DNA from: Amycolatopsis sp. WQ 127309
Lineage (GTDB): Bacteria > Actinomycetota > Actinomycetes > Mycobacteriales > Pseudonocardiaceae
NCBI RefSeq assembly: GCF_023023025.1
Contig: NZ_CP095481.1
Location: forward strand, 10,491,001 to 10,555,000
Direction of reading: 5' to 3'
Length of the DNA: 64,000 nt
In this document: positions 38,323-46,884 of the stretch, in pieces
Numbering within the stretch: the first letter of the stretch is position 1
Layout of the letters: each line of letters starts with the position of its first letter
Made by a program: the position numbers and the translations under genes
Notes under the pieces: generated by a model
Told to the model about the DNA's origin: nothing
Databases searched by the model: none
What the model saw: only the letters and a program-made list of their open reading frames with translations

Positions 38323-39627
38323 CTAGCGCCGCATGAACGGCGGCACGTCGACCTCGTCGTCCGACGGGTCGTCGTGCACCGGCATGGCGCGCCCGGGCAG
38401 GCTGCCCTGGGTCGCGTTGGAGCCCATCGGCGAGTAGCCACGCGAACCGCCACCGGGCTGCGGGAGCCCGCCGGTGTTCTGGCCGCCGGCCGACGGCAGC
38501 GGCGTGTGCGACCGCGGCGGCGCGACCGGGTAGCCCGAGCCCGAAGCGGACGGCACCGGGGTGGCCCCCGACGGCGGTCCCTGCTGGTTCGAGACCTGCC
38601 CGGCCGAGGCCGACGCCGTGCCCGCGCCCTGGCGCGAACCGGAGCCGAAGGTCGACGGGTCGAGCTTCTTGTGGGTCGGCGCGCCGGCGTCGAAGCCGGC
38701 CGCGATCACCGTGACGCGCACCTCGTCGCCGAGCGAGTCGTCGATGATCGTGCCGAAGATGATGTTCGCGTCCGGGTGCGCGGACTCCTGCACCAGCGAC
38801 GCCGCTTCGTTGATTTCGAACAGGCCCAGATCCGAACCACCCGCGATCGAAAGCAGTGCGCCGTGCGCACCATCCATGGAGGCTTCGAGGAGGGGCGAGT
38901 TGATCGCCTTCTCCGCGGCCTGGATGGCTCTGCCTTCACCGCGTGCGCTCCCTATACCCATCAGGGCGGAGCCCGCGCCGGACATGACGCTCTTGACGTC
39001 GGCGAAGTCGAGGTTGATCAGGCCCGGGGTGGTGATCAGGTCGGTGATGCCCTGGACACCGGAGAGCAGCACCTCGTCCGCGGAGCGGAACGCGTCCATC
39101 AGCGAGACGCCGATGTCGCCGAGCTGCAGCAGCCGGTCGTTCGGGATCACGATGAGGGTGTCGCACTCGTTGCGCAACGACTGGATGCCGTCTTCGGCCT
39201 GCTTGCCGCGGCGCTTGCCCTCGAAGGTGAACGGGCGCGTCACGACGCCGATGGTCAGCGCGCCCAGCTTGCGGGCGATCTGCGCCACGACCGGGGCGCC
39301 ACCGGTACCGGTGCCACCGCCTTCGCCGGCCGTCACGAACACCATGTCGGCGCCCTTGATGACCTCTTCGATCTCTTCACGGTGGTCTTCGGCGGCCTTC
39401 TGGCCGACCTCGGGGGCGGCGCCCGCGCCGAGGCCACGGGTCAGCTCGCGGCCGATGTCCAGCTTGACGTCGGCGTCGGACATGAGCAGTGCCTGGGCGT
39501 CGGTGTTCACCGCGATGAACTCGACACCCTTGAGGCCGACCTCGATCATGCGGTTCACGGCGTTCACGCCGCCACCGCCGATGCCGACCACCTTGATCAC
39601 CGCAAGGTAGTTGTGCGGGGGCGTCAT
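38323..39627 (-). CDS. ftsZ: Cell division protein FtsZ
   Basis: A 434-residue tubulin-like GTPase. The GTP-binding loop is [20 protein letters not shown], with the N-terminal [18 protein letters not shown]. The synergy loop is [15 protein letters not shown] with [14 protein letters not shown] before it. A long Gly/Ser/Pro linker (about residues 320-415) leads to the C-terminal peptide [12 protein letters not shown] that binds SepF and FtsW. It builds the division ring. In most relatives it directly follows ftsQ; here they are 11.4 kb apart. Confidence 0.98.
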   Translation of the reverse strand: MTPPHNYLAVIKVVGIGGGGVNAVNRMIEVGLKGVEFIAVNTDAQALLMSDADVKLDIGRELTRGLGAGAAPEVGQKAAEDHREEIEEVIKGADMVFVTAGEGGGTGTGGAPVVAQIARKLGALTIGVVTRPFTFEGKRRGKQAEDGIQSLRNECDTLIVIPNDRLLQLGDIGVSLMDAFRSADEVLLSGVQGITDLITTPGLINLDFADVKSVMSGAGSALMGIGSARGEGRAIQAAEKAINSPLLEASMDGAHGALLSIAGGSDLGLFEINEAASLVQESAHPDANIIFGTIIDDSLGDEVRVTVIAAGFDAGAPTHKKLDPSTFGSGSRQGAGTASASAGQVSNQQGPPSGATPVPSASGSGYPVAPPRSHTPLPSAGGQNTGGLPQPGGGSRGYSPMGSNATQGSLPGRAMPVHDDPSDDEVDVPPFMRR

Positions 39628-39679
39628 CGAAGTCCGCCTTCCTGATCGTTGTGCCCGTACAGCCCGCCGGCCGGTGATC

Positions 39680-39717
39680 AACTCTCAACCTAAACCCCAG
39701 ATTGAGAGTTATGTCAA
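39680..39717 (-). promoter_or_regulatory. ftsZ promoter with embedded inverted repeat
   Basis: On the minus strand, TTGACA (39712-39717) is followed by a possible -10 (TTTAGG after 17 bases or TAGGTT after 19). Between and over them lies AACTCTCAA-N13-TTGAGAGTT, a perfect 9-base inverted repeat (39680-39688 and 39702-39710), placed so that a dimeric protein bound there would block the promoter. It is about 53 bases upstream of the ATG. Confidence 0.6.
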
Positions 39718-39880
39718 CCGCCGACGTTAGGCAGGACGGTAGGCACCAGGCAGGCTCTAATCCAGTAGGCACGCCGTGTGTCGCAAAGGTGTTTTGCCAC
39801 AACACGTTCGTGCGCGCAAGAGCGAGGAGCCGGAAGCGGCCCCCGCGCGGGGTCTGCTATGGCTCGCGAAACGACCCCGA

Positions 39881-40645
39881 TCAGGCGGGCGCGGGCATGC
39901 TCATGAGGACGTCCGTGGGCGCCCCGCTGGGCGATCCACCGGCCTGCTCGAGGCTCACCGCGACCTTGTCGGCGCTGCCCACGCCGTCCGCCACGACCAG
40001 CCCGCTGTCGGCCGCGATCACGCCGGCCGAACGCGGCGCTTCGGTGCCGGTGAGCAGCCAGGCCTGGTAGACCTTGCCGTCCGGCTGCGACGGCAGGCCG
40101 GCGTCCATCACCATCAGGCGGTTCTGGGACCGGGACAGCACGACCGTCACGCCGCCGCCGGTCGGTGCCTCGCCGTGGCCGGTCTTCGCGTCCGGCGCCG
40201 ACAGCAGCGCCGCCACCGGCGCGTACCGCGCCTGGGCCTGGTCGAGCTGCGTCTGCGCGGTCTGCAGCTCCTGCTGCTGGGTCAGCGCGATCCCGCCGAA
40301 CACCCCGCCCGCGGCGAGCCCGACGACGGCCGCGGCGGCCGCCGTGAACACCGCCCAGCGCGGGGCGCGCCCGGAACGGCGGCTCCGCTCGGCCGAGCCG
40401 GGCCGCGTCCGCGGCGGCAGCTGCCGGGTGGCGTGCATGGCCGTCATGACGCGGTCCTTGAACTCCGGCGGCGGCTCTTCGGCCATCGCCACGCCCAGCC
40501 GGGCCGCGGTCGCGCGCAGCTCGGCGACCTCCTGCGCGCACGACTCGCACTGTTCGAGGTGGCGGGAGAACTCCGCGCGCTCGATGTCCGACACGGCGTC
40601 GAGCGCGAACGCCCCCGCCAGCGTGTGCATCTCCGGTGTGCTCAC
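39881..40645 (-). CDS. rskA: Anti-sigma-K factor RskA
   Basis: A 254-residue single-pass protein. The cytoplasmic N-terminal part has the zinc anti-sigma motif FSRHLEQCESCAQEVAEL (His-x3-Cys-x2-Cys) and the TMHTL-type start. The membrane helix is WAVFTAAAAAVVGLAAGGVF. The extracytoplasmic RskA domain (about residues 120-254) has SRSQNRLMVMDAGLPSQPDG, VYQAWLLTG and ending VAVSLEQAGGSPSGAPT. It holds SigK inactive until cut by membrane proteases. The GTG start overlaps the sigK stop (GTGA). The 253 bases between its end and ftsZ hold the ftsZ promoter and otherwise nothing clear. Confidence 0.95.
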   Translation of the reverse strand: MSTPEMHTLAGAFALDAVSDIERAEFSRHLEQCESCAQEVAELRATAARLGVAMAEEPPPEFKDRVMTAMHATRQLPPRTRPGSAERSRRSGRAPRWAVFTAAAAAVVGLAAGGVFGGIALTQQQELQTAQTQLDQAQARYAPVAALLSAPDAKTGHGEAPTGGGVTVVLSRSQNRLMVMDAGLPSQPDGKVYQAWLLTGTEAPRSAGVIAADSGLVVADGVGSADKVAVSLEQAGGSPSGAPTDVLMSMPAPA

Positions 40646-41256
40646 GCGGTCACCCCCAAACAGTCCCGCAGGCGGATCAGGCCGTCCCGCAACCGCGTCT
40701 TGATCGTTCCTTGCGGCGTCGACAGCACTTCGGCCACCTCGCGATAGGTGTAGCCCTGGTAGTAGGCCAGCAGCACGGACTCGCGCTGCAGGTCGGTCAG
40801 GAAGGACAGGCACCGGCGGACCTGGGAGCGTTCCAGGCTCGCGGTGACGGATTCGGCCACCTCGTCGAACGGGCGGCCGCGGGCGGCTTCGAAGGTCGCC
40901 TTCTGCTCGCGCTCGGTGCTGGCGCGCGCCGAGCGGACGCGGTCGACGGCGCGGCGGTGCGCCAGCGTCATCGCCCAGTTCAGCGCGGAGCCCTTCTCGG
41001 GCGAGTAGCGCGTCGCGGTGCGCCAGAGCTCGACGAGCACCTCTTGGGCGACCTCTTCGGACTGCGCGGAGTCGCGCACGATCCGGCGGACGAGCCCGAA
41101 GATCGGCCCGGAGAACTGGTCGTAGAGCAGCTCGAACGCCCGCTCGTCGCCCTTGGCGACGCGCACCATCAGCTCTTCGGCGCTGGGGCCGGCCTGCCCC
41201 TCGGGTTCGTCCGCGGGCACGGGGGCCATGTGGCGCTGGCGAGCCGCCTCATCCAT
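40642..41256 (-). CDS. sigK: ECF RNA polymerase sigma factor SigK
   Basis: A 204-residue group IV sigma factor. Region 2 is FELLYDQFSGPIFGLVRRIV, then SEEVAQEVLVELWRTATRY and NWAMTLAHRRAVDRVRSA. Region 4 is LQRESVLLAYYQGYTYREVAEVLSTPQGTIKTRLRDGLIRL. The match to mycobacterial SigK rests on the fused rskA partner and shared neighbours. Its start overlaps the end of the DUF1365 gene by 8 bases, so it belongs to an operon starting at 43248 and can be autoregulated through the shared promoter. Confidence 0.95.
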   Translation of the reverse strand: MDEAARQRHMAPVPADEPEGQAGPSAEELMVRVAKGDERAFELLYDQFSGPIFGLVRRIVRDSAQSEEVAQEVLVELWRTATRYSPEKGSALNWAMTLAHRRAVDRVRSARASTEREQKATFEAARGRPFDEVAESVTASLERSQVRRCLSFLTDLQRESVLLAYYQGYTYREVAEVLSTPQGTIKTRLRDGLIRLRDCLGVTA

Positions 41257-41980
41257 GCAGCTGTCCTCCGGCGTTCTGCGGGGTGCGCGGGATGACCGGC
41301 GCCTTCCGCAGCCACAGGGCGATCCCGTGGCGGCGGATCAGCGCGGACACCCGCTGCGGCAGCAGGGGCCGGGCCAGGACCAGCCGGGCCAGCCACCGCG
41401 GGCTCGCCGGGCGGCGAACTCCCCGAAGCGTAGCGACCAGCGGTGTGGTGCCCCCACGGCGCAACGCCACCGTGAGGTCGAGCAACGCTTCCGGGTGGGG
41501 CAGGCGCATCCGGTACTCGCCGTCCATCTCCTGGAACGGCGAGACGTAGAACTCCTTTTCCGCGCGCGCGAGCCCGGCCTCGTCCGGGTGCAGCAGGTAG
41601 GCGTGCCGGCCGCCGTAGGTGTTGTGCACCTCGGCGACGACGCACTCGAGCGTGCCGTCGGGACCGTGGCACCAGTAGACGCTGATCGGGTTGAACACGT
41701 ACCCGAGCACGCGCGCGGCGGCCAGCATCACGACCTTGCCGCCGCGCAGGTCCACCCCGCGCTCCGCGAGCCACCCGTCGAGCTTCTCCCGGATCCCCCG
41801 GTCGTCGCCGGCCACGAAGTGGTCGCGGCGGTCGAAACCGGCGAACGGGCGCGCCCACCACGGCAACCGCGGCGGCGCGTCGAGGTCGACCAGCCACAGG
41901 TACACGCGGTGCGCGAAGGCGTGCGGCGGGTCGATCCGGCGCACGTGCGCGACGGTGGCGTCGTAGAGCGCGGTCGTCAC
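41249..41980 (-). CDS. DUF1365 family protein
   Basis: A 243-residue protein of DUF1365. Typical stretches: HVRRIDPPHAFAHRVYLWLV, VMLAAARVLGYVFNPISVYW, VVAEVHNTYGGRHAYLL, and EFYVSPFQEMDGEYRMRLP. The function is not established, but the family accompanies cyclopropane synthase-like methyltransferases and flavin amine oxidases in many bacteria, including Rv0448c beside sigK in M. tuberculosis. The start (GTG) overlaps the flavoprotein stop by 4 bases. Confidence 0.93.
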   Translation of the reverse strand: MTTALYDATVAHVRRIDPPHAFAHRVYLWLVDLDAPPRLPWWARPFAGFDRRDHFVAGDDRGIREKLDGWLAERGVDLRGGKVVMLAAARVLGYVFNPISVYWCHGPDGTLECVVAEVHNTYGGRHAYLLHPDEAGLARAEKEFYVSPFQEMDGEYRMRLPHPEALLDLTVALRRGGTTPLVATLRGVRRPASPRWLARLVLARPLLPQRVSALIRRHGIALWLRKAPVIPRTPQNAGGQLHG

Positions 41981-43248
41981 CAGGTGACCCCCAGGGTTTC
42001 GGCGGCCCGCGCCCCGGAGGCGCAGCCGTCTTCGTGGAAGCCCCAGCCGTGGTAGGCGCCGGCGTAGGCGATCACGCCGTCGTTCAGCTCGGGCAGCCGC
42101 CGTTGCGCCGCAACGGCTTCCGGCGTGTAGACCGGGTGCTCGTAGCGCATCTTGGCGACCAGCCCGGTGCGGCCCGTGCCCTCGCCCGGGTTGAGCGTGA
42201 CGACGTACCCGGTCGGCTCGTCCAGCCGCATCAGGCGGTTCATGTCGTAGCTGACCTGGACCGCGCCGGTCGGGGCGCCGCACTCGGGGGCCCGGTAGTT
42301 CCAGCCCGCGCGGGCGTCGGCCAGCGACGGCAGCACGCTGGTGTCGGTGTGCAGCCAGGCCTCGTTCTCCGAGTAGCGGAACGCGCCGAGCACGTCGCGT
42401 TCGGTGCCGGACGGGTTGGCCAGCAAGGAAAGCGCCTGATCCGCGTGCGTGGCGATGACGACCCGGTCGACGCGGTGCGGGGTGTCGGCGTCGTCGCGGA
42501 TCTCGACGCCGCCGCCCGCGGTCCGCAGCACCGACCGCACCGGCGTCGACAGGTGCACGGCGGTGAGCTGCTTGGCCGCGCGTTCGACGTATTCGCGGGA
42601 GCCGCCGACGACCGTCCGCCAGGCGGGCGAGTTCTTGACGCTCAGCATGCCGTGGTTGCGGAGGAACTCGAACAGGTAGCGCGCCGGGTACCGCAGGGTG
42701 TCGCTGCGGTCGGCGGACCAGACCGTCGAGACCACCGGCAGCATGAAGTGGTCGACGAAGTAGCGGGAGTAGCCGCCGATGGCGAGGAACGCGCCGAGCG
42801 TCACATCACCGGCGTCCTTCGCCTCCAGCAGCCGCTTCGCGTGGCGGTGGAACCGCTTCACCTCGGCGAGCATGCGGACGTAGCGCGGGCGGACGACGTT
42901 GCCGCGCTGGGCGAACAGCCCGGGCAGCCCCTTCGCGCCGGCGTACTGCAGGCCGCAGCCGTCGCAGCGGATGCTCATCGACATCTCGGTGTCGCGCGTC
43001 TGCACGCCGAGCTCGCCGAACAGCCGCAGCAGCGTCGGGTAGGTGCGCTCGTTGTGGACGATGAACCCGGAGTCCACGCCGATGGTGCCGCCGTGGGCGC
43101 TGGGCACGTCGTGGGTGTGCGCGTGCCCGCCCAGCCGGTCGTCGGCCTCGAACAGCAGGACCTCGTACTTGCGTTGCAGCAGGTAGGCGGCAGTCAGTCC
43201 GGCCACCCCGCTGCCGATGACGGCGATGCGTTCTCCCGTGATCTCCAC
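41977..43248 (-). CDS. FAD-dependent amine oxidase family protein
   Basis: A 423-residue flavoprotein. The Rossmann start RIAVIGSGVAGLTAAYLLQR binds FAD, with E in LLFEADDRLGGHAHT and the amine-oxidase loop following. Further blocks: DSGFIVHNERTYPTLLRLF, YFVDHFMLPVVSTVWSAD, VVIATHADQALSLL and GVIAYAGAYHGWGFHEDGC. It corresponds to Rv0449c next to ufaA1 and sigK in M. tuberculosis, and probably reduces or otherwise processes the methylated acyl chain made by the divergent methyltransferase. The GTG start is 7 bases from the predicted -10, so the mRNA may be leaderless. Confidence 0.92.
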   Translation of the reverse strand: MEITGERIAVIGSGVAGLTAAYLLQRKYEVLLFEADDRLGGHAHTHDVPSAHGGTIGVDSGFIVHNERTYPTLLRLFGELGVQTRDTEMSMSIRCDGCGLQYAGAKGLPGLFAQRGNVVRPRYVRMLAEVKRFHRHAKRLLEAKDAGDVTLGAFLAIGGYSRYFVDHFMLPVVSTVWSADRSDTLRYPARYLFEFLRNHGMLSVKNSPAWRTVVGGSREYVERAAKQLTAVHLSTPVRSVLRTAGGGVEIRDDADTPHRVDRVVIATHADQALSLLANPSGTERDVLGAFRYSENEAWLHTDTSVLPSLADARAGWNYRAPECGAPTGAVQVSYDMNRLMRLDEPTGYVVTLNPGEGTGRTGLVAKMRYEHPVYTPEAVAAQRRLPELNDGVIAYAGAYHGWGFHEDGCASGARAAETLGVTW

Positions 43249-43254
43249 ACCGGT

Positions 43255-43283
43255 ACTTCGCCGCCGCCGCCGATGTGGATTGG
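43255..43283 (-). promoter_or_regulatory. Predicted SigK promoter, minus direction
   Basis: Minus strand CCAATCC (43277-43283), 16 bases, then CGAAGT (43255-43260). The GTG of the flavoprotein begins 6 bases later, at 43248. It resembles the M. tuberculosis SigK consensus (CCATCC, CCGAAT). It would drive flavoprotein, DUF1365, sigK and rskA. Confidence 0.65.
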
Positions 43284-43295
43284 ATGAGCGCGGCA

Positions 43296-43324
43296 CCAAT
43301 CCACCGCGCAGCAGGGAGCGAATC
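43296..43324 (+). promoter_or_regulatory. Predicted SigK promoter, plus direction
   Basis: CCAATCC (43296-43302), exactly 16 bases, then CGAATC (43319-43324); the ATG of the methyltransferase is 6 bases further. Same -35, spacer length and -10 core as the divergent site, supporting a single sigma factor for both. Confidence 0.65.
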
Positions 43325-43330
43325 CCGGAC

Positions 43331-44602
43331 ATGCCGAACAGCACCGCGCACCGCCTCGCCTCGTTCGCCGAAAAGCTCCTCGGCGGGCAGCTCCCCATCG
43401 GCCTCCGGACGTGGGACGGAACCCGCGCCGGACCAGTGGACGCGCCCACCGTGGTGCTGCGCAACCGCCGCGCCCTCCGCCACCTGCTCTTCGCGCCGGG
43501 TGAGCTGGGTCTCGCCCGCGCCTACGTCACCGGTGACCTCGACGTCGAAGGCGATCTCGCCGACGGCTTCCGCCGCATCTGGTCCCTCACCCGCGCGGGT
43601 GAGCTCAAGCGGGTGAAGCTGGGCCCGCGCGAGTGGGCGGAGGCCGCCAAGCTCGCCGGTGCGCTCGGCGTCATCGGCCTGCCCCCGAAGCCGCCCGTCG
43701 AAGAGGCCCGGCTGTCCGGGAAGCTGCACAGCCTGCTGCGCGACAAGTCCGCCATCGCCCACCACTACGATCTGGGCAACGCCTTCTACCAGCTGCTGCT
43801 GGACGACTCGATGGCCTACTCCAGCGCGTACTTCACCTCCGACGAGCCGGGCTACGGCCTGGCGGAGGCGCAGTCCGACAAGCTGGAGATGATCTGCCGC
43901 AAGCTGGGCCTGCGCCCGGGCATGCGGCTGCTCGACGTCGGCTGCGGCTGGGGCTCGCTGCTGGTCCACGCGGCCAAGCACCACGGCGTGCACGCCGTCG
44001 GCATCACGCTCTCGGCCGAGCAGCTGCAGCACATCCGCGGCCGGCTCGCCCAGCACGACCTCGAAGACCGCGTCGAGGTGCGGCGCCAGGACTACCGCGA
44101 GCTGCCGGACGCGCCGTTCGACGCGGTGGCGTCGATCGAGATGGGCGAGCACGTCGGGGAGGTCAACTACCCGACCTACGCCGCGACGCTGCACAAGATG
44201 GTCAAGCCCGGCGGGCGCGTGCTGATCCAGCAGATGTCCCGCGGGAACGTCGCCCCGGGCGGCGGCGCGTTCATCGAGCGCTACATCGCGCCCGACATGA
44301 CCATGCGCCCGGTCGGCCGGACCGTCGAACACCTCGAAACCGCCGGCCTCGAGGTGCGTGACGTCCACGCGATGCGCGAGCACTACGTCTGGACGGTACG
44401 GGCCTGGGCCGACACCCTGGAGGAGAACTGGGCCGACGTCGTCGCGCTCATCGGGGAGTCCGGCGCGCGGGTCTGGCGCCTCTACCTGGTGGGCGGGGCG
44501 CTGGCGTTCGAGGAGAACCGGATGGGTGTGGACCAGATCCTGAGCGTGCGACCGGACGCCGGCGGCGTCAGCGGCATGCCGGCGACCCGGGAGTGGAACT
44601 GA
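43331..44602 (+). CDS. ufaA1: Cyclopropane-fatty-acyl-phospholipid synthase family methyltransferase (UfaA1-like)
   Basis: A 423-residue SAM-dependent methyltransferase. An N-terminal lipid-binding region (VLRNRRALRHLLFAPGELGL) precedes the Rossmann fold. SAM motif I is MRLLDVGCGWGSLLVHAAK. AIAHHYDLGNAFYQLLLDDSMAYSSAYF, VASIEMGEHVGEVNY and RPVGRTVEHLETAGLEVRDV are hallmarks of CFA synthases. It adds a methylene or methyl group to unsaturated acyl chains of phospholipids. In M. tuberculosis the homologue beside sigK (Rv0447c) is linked to tuberculostearic acid. The next gene overlaps by 1 base (TGATG). Confidence 0.94.
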   Translation: MPNSTAHRLASFAEKLLGGQLPIGLRTWDGTRAGPVDAPTVVLRNRRALRHLLFAPGELGLARAYVTGDLDVEGDLADGFRRIWSLTRAGELKRVKLGPREWAEAAKLAGALGVIGLPPKPPVEEARLSGKLHSLLRDKSAIAHHYDLGNAFYQLLLDDSMAYSSAYFTSDEPGYGLAEAQSDKLEMICRKLGLRPGMRLLDVGCGWGSLLVHAAKHHGVHAVGITLSAEQLQHIRGRLAQHDLEDRVEVRRQDYRELPDAPFDAVASIEMGEHVGEVNYPTYAATLHKMVKPGGRVLIQQMSRGNVAPGGGAFIERYIAPDMTMRPVGRTVEHLETAGLEVRDVHAMREHYVWTVRAWADTLEENWADVVALIGESGARVWRLYLVGGALAFEENRMGVDQILSVRPDAGGVSGMPATREWN

Positions 44603-45378
44603 TGCCCCTGGGCGGCACGTTGCTGGTCACCGCCGGCGTCACGGTCGTGGCGGTGGTGGTGACCTTCGGGATCGCGCGGGCGCGCAAGCGCTACGACACG
44701 ATCGACACGTTCTGGGGGCTCGGCTTCGCGATCGTCGCGCTGGCCGCGTTCCCGTTCGGCGACGGGCCGCTGCCGCTGCGGCTGGTGGTGACGGCGCTGA
44801 CCGTCGTCTGGGGCGTGCGCCTCTCGACGCACCTGCACCTGCGCAACCACAAGCTGCCGGAGGACCCGCGGTACGTGCGGATGGCCAGGAAGGCGTCGCC
44901 GGCGAAGATGTTCGTGCGCGTGTACCTGGTGCAGGCCGTGGTGCTGTACTTCGTGTCACTGCCGGTGCAGTTCGCGCAGTACGGCACGGACATCGGCGTG
45001 CTGGGCTGGCTAGGCGTCGCCGTGTGGCTGGTCGGATTCGCCTTCGAGACGGCAGGCGACGACCAGCTGCGCCGCTTCAAGGCCGACCCCGGCAACCAGG
45101 GCAAGGTGCTCGACACCGGGCTCTGGCGCTACACGCGGCACCCGAACTACTTCGGCGACGCGTGCGTCTGGTGGGGCCTGTACCTCCTGGCGTGCTCGAC
45201 GTGGCCGGGCGCGCTGACGATCCTCTCCCCGATCGCGATGACCTACACCCTGGCCCGCGGTACGGGGAAACCGTTGCTGGAGAAGGGAATGGCCCGCACG
45301 CGCCCGGCGTACGCCCACTACGTCGAGCGCACCAGCGGGTTCTTCCCCCTGCCCCCCAAGCGCGTCACTCCCCCGTGA
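44602..45378 (+). CDS. DUF1295 family membrane protein
   Basis: A 258-residue integral membrane protein of DUF1295 (steroid 5-alpha-reductase / isoprenylcysteine methyltransferase-like fold). Helices lie at about residues 5-25, 37-52, 60-75, 105-125 and 135-155. The conserved C-terminal block is DDQLRRFKADPGNQGKVLDT, then GLWRYTRHPNYFGDACVWWG and MARTRPAYAHYVERTSGFFP. RHPNYFG is the NADPH/SAM-binding-like motif of the fold. It is coupled to ufaA1 and corresponds to Rv0446c. It may reduce the methylene intermediate made by the methyltransferase; this is inference. Confidence 0.92.
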   Translation: MPLGGTLLVTAGVTVVAVVVTFGIARARKRYDTIDTFWGLGFAIVALAAFPFGDGPLPLRLVVTALTVVWGVRLSTHLHLRNHKLPEDPRYVRMARKASPAKMFVRVYLVQAVVLYFVSLPVQFAQYGTDIGVLGWLGVAVWLVGFAFETAGDDQLRRFKADPGNQGKVLDTGLWRYTRHPNYFGDACVWWGLYLLACSTWPGALTILSPIAMTYTLARGTGKPLLEKGMARTRPAYAHYVERTSGFFPLPPKRVTPP

Positions 45379-45871
45379 GCCCGTCGGTCAGCTCGCGCAG
45401 CACGTCGAGGTGGCCGACGTGCCGGGCCGTCTCCTCGATCATGTGCGCGACGACCCAGCGGACGTTGAACGTCTCGTCCTTGTGCGTCACCTCGTCCGCG
45501 AGGTCGTGCTGCGCGACGATCTCGCGGCTGCGGACGCACTGCGTTTCGTAGCCGGCGAGCAGCTGCTCCACCGTCGCCTCGGGCGCGACCCGGAACTCCG
45601 CGTCCGGGTCCAGCTCCAGCTTCTCCTCCCAGGTGTCCGGTTCACCGTCGACGACCACGGCGAACCAGTACCACTCGTTGAGCGTGAGGTGCGCGAGCAG
45701 CCCGGCGACGGTCGTCAGCTCGCTCGGCAGGTGGACCCGCCGGGCCTGCTCGGGGCTCAGCCCGCCGCTCTTCCAGGCGACGGTGGCGCGGTGGTAGTCG
45801 AGCAGGCTGGTGAGGATCTCCCGCTCGCCGCCGGTGAGCGGGATCTTCGGGCGGTCCGGTCGTTCGGTCAT
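45365..45871 (-). CDS. DinB / DUF664 family protein
   Basis: A 168-residue four-helix-bundle protein of the DinB superfamily (DUF664). Its blocks: REILTSLLDYHRATVAWKSG, LPSELTTVAGLLAHLTLNEW and TFNVRWVVAHMIEETARHVG, then HLDVLRELTDG. The histidines in LLAHLT, VAHMI and RHVGHLD form the usual metal site. Mycothiol-dependent enzymes of this superfamily are common in actinobacteria, but the substrate is not evident. It converges on DUF1295 with a 14-base overlap and is divergent from ohrR. Confidence 0.88.
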   Translation of the reverse strand: MTERPDRPKIPLTGGEREILTSLLDYHRATVAWKSGGLSPEQARRVHLPSELTTVAGLLAHLTLNEWYWFAVVVDGEPDTWEEKLELDPDAEFRVAPEATVEQLLAGYETQCVRSREIVAQHDLADEVTHKDETFNVRWVVAHMIEETARHVGHLDVLRELTDGLTGE

Positions 45872-45920
45872 GGCCGGGGACTCTGCCAGAAGGGTCCGAC
45901 ACTTTCGCGGGCCGAATACC

Positions 45921-45949
45921 TTGCGCACGATGTAATCGTGGGCTAGGTT
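45921..45949 (+). promoter_or_regulatory. Candidate promoter with OhrR operator
   Basis: TTGCGC (45921-45926), 17 bases, then TAGGTT (45944-45949); the GTG start follows 7 bases later, so the mRNA may be leaderless. Between them CACGAT-GTA-ATCGTG (45926-45940) is a perfect inverted repeat, extended by GC pairs, and is a likely binding site for the regulator encoded just downstream. Confidence 0.5.
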
Positions 45950-45956
45950 TGCGGAC

Positions 45957-46415
45957 GTGCCGGATGAGTTCTCGTTGGACGAGCAAGCCTGCTTCGCGCT
46001 GTACGCGGCGTCCCGGGCCGTGACGGACACGTACCGTCCCCTGCTCGGCGAGCTGGGCCTCACGTACCCGCAGTACCTGGTGCTGCTGGTGCTGTGGGAG
46101 TCCGGCGACCGGCCGGTCAAGGAGATCGGCGAACGGCTGCACCTGGACTACGGCACGCTTTCCCCGCTGCTCAAACGACTCGAGGCCAACGGACTGGTGA
46201 CGCGGACGCGGCGGCCCGCCGACGAACGCACCGTGGTGGTCGGCCTGACCGAGGAGGGCCGGTCGATGCGCGAGCGCGCCACCGGCGTCCCCCCGGCCAT
46301 CGGCTGCGCACTGGGCCTCGACGACACCGAGCGGCGACAGCTGATCGAAACCCTGCGGCGGTTGACGGCGTCAGCCGCCGCCTACCCACCTGGAGGCACC
46401 CATGCCCAGCCGTGA
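45957..46415 (+). CDS. ohrR: MarR family regulator, OhrR type
   Basis: A 152-residue winged-helix regulator. FSLDEQACFALYAASRAVTD carries the N-terminal peroxide-sensing Cys (Cys12 region) typical of OhrR, with Tyr residues that hydrogen-bond it. The winged helix is PVKEIGERLHLDYGTLSPLL, then KRLEANGLVTRTRRPADERTVVVGLTEEG. On oxidation of the Cys it releases its operator. The osmC-type gene overlaps its end by 14 bases and is the expected target. Confidence 0.92.
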   Translation: MPDEFSLDEQACFALYAASRAVTDTYRPLLGELGLTYPQYLVLLVLWESGDRPVKEIGERLHLDYGTLSPLLKRLEANGLVTRTRRPADERTVVVGLTEEGRSMRERATGVPPAIGCALGLDDTERRQLIETLRRLTASAAAYPPGGTHAQP

Positions 46416-46836
46416 CGCGACCACCCACTGGACCGGCGGACTGCAGAAGGGGAAGGGCGAGGTCACGCTGGACTCGTCCAACGCCGGCACGTTCTCCGTC
46501 TCGTTCCCGACCCGCGCGGGCAACCCCGACGGCCAGACGAGCCCCGAAGAGCTCATCGCCGCGGCGCACTCGTCGTGCCTCGCGATGAACCTGTCGGGCG
46601 TGCTGGAGGCCGAGAAGCTGACGGCGGACTCGATCGACGTCAGCGCGGAGGTCACCCTCGGCCCGGCCGCCGGCGGCGGCTTCGAGATCAGCGGCATCGC
46701 GATCACCCTGCGCGCGGCACTGCCCGGCGTGAGCGCGGAGAAGTTCGCGGAGTACGCGGAGACGGCGGAGAAGACGTGCCCGGTGTCGAAGGCCCTCGCG
46801 GGCACGACGATCACCCTGGACGCGGCACTGGTCTGA
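46402..46836 (+). CDS. osmC: OsmC family peroxidase
   Basis: A 144-residue thiol peroxidase of the OsmC subfamily. The two catalytic cysteines lie in LIAAAHSSCLAMNLSGVLE and AEKTCPVSKAL, and the start HWTGGLQKGKGEVTLDS is like E. coli OsmC rather than Ohr. It reduces organic hydroperoxides, probably with lipoyl or other dithiol reductants. The gene overlaps ohrR, giving the usual regulator-plus-peroxidase pair. Confidence 0.93.
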   Translation: MPSRDATTHWTGGLQKGKGEVTLDSSNAGTFSVSFPTRAGNPDGQTSPEELIAAAHSSCLAMNLSGVLEAEKLTADSIDVSAEVTLGPAAGGGFEISGIAITLRAALPGVSAEKFAEYAETAEKTCPVSKALAGTTITLDAALV

Positions 46837-46884
46837 GGTTTCAGCGCAACGGCCGTCCCGCTCCGGCAGGGCGGCCGTTCGCCG

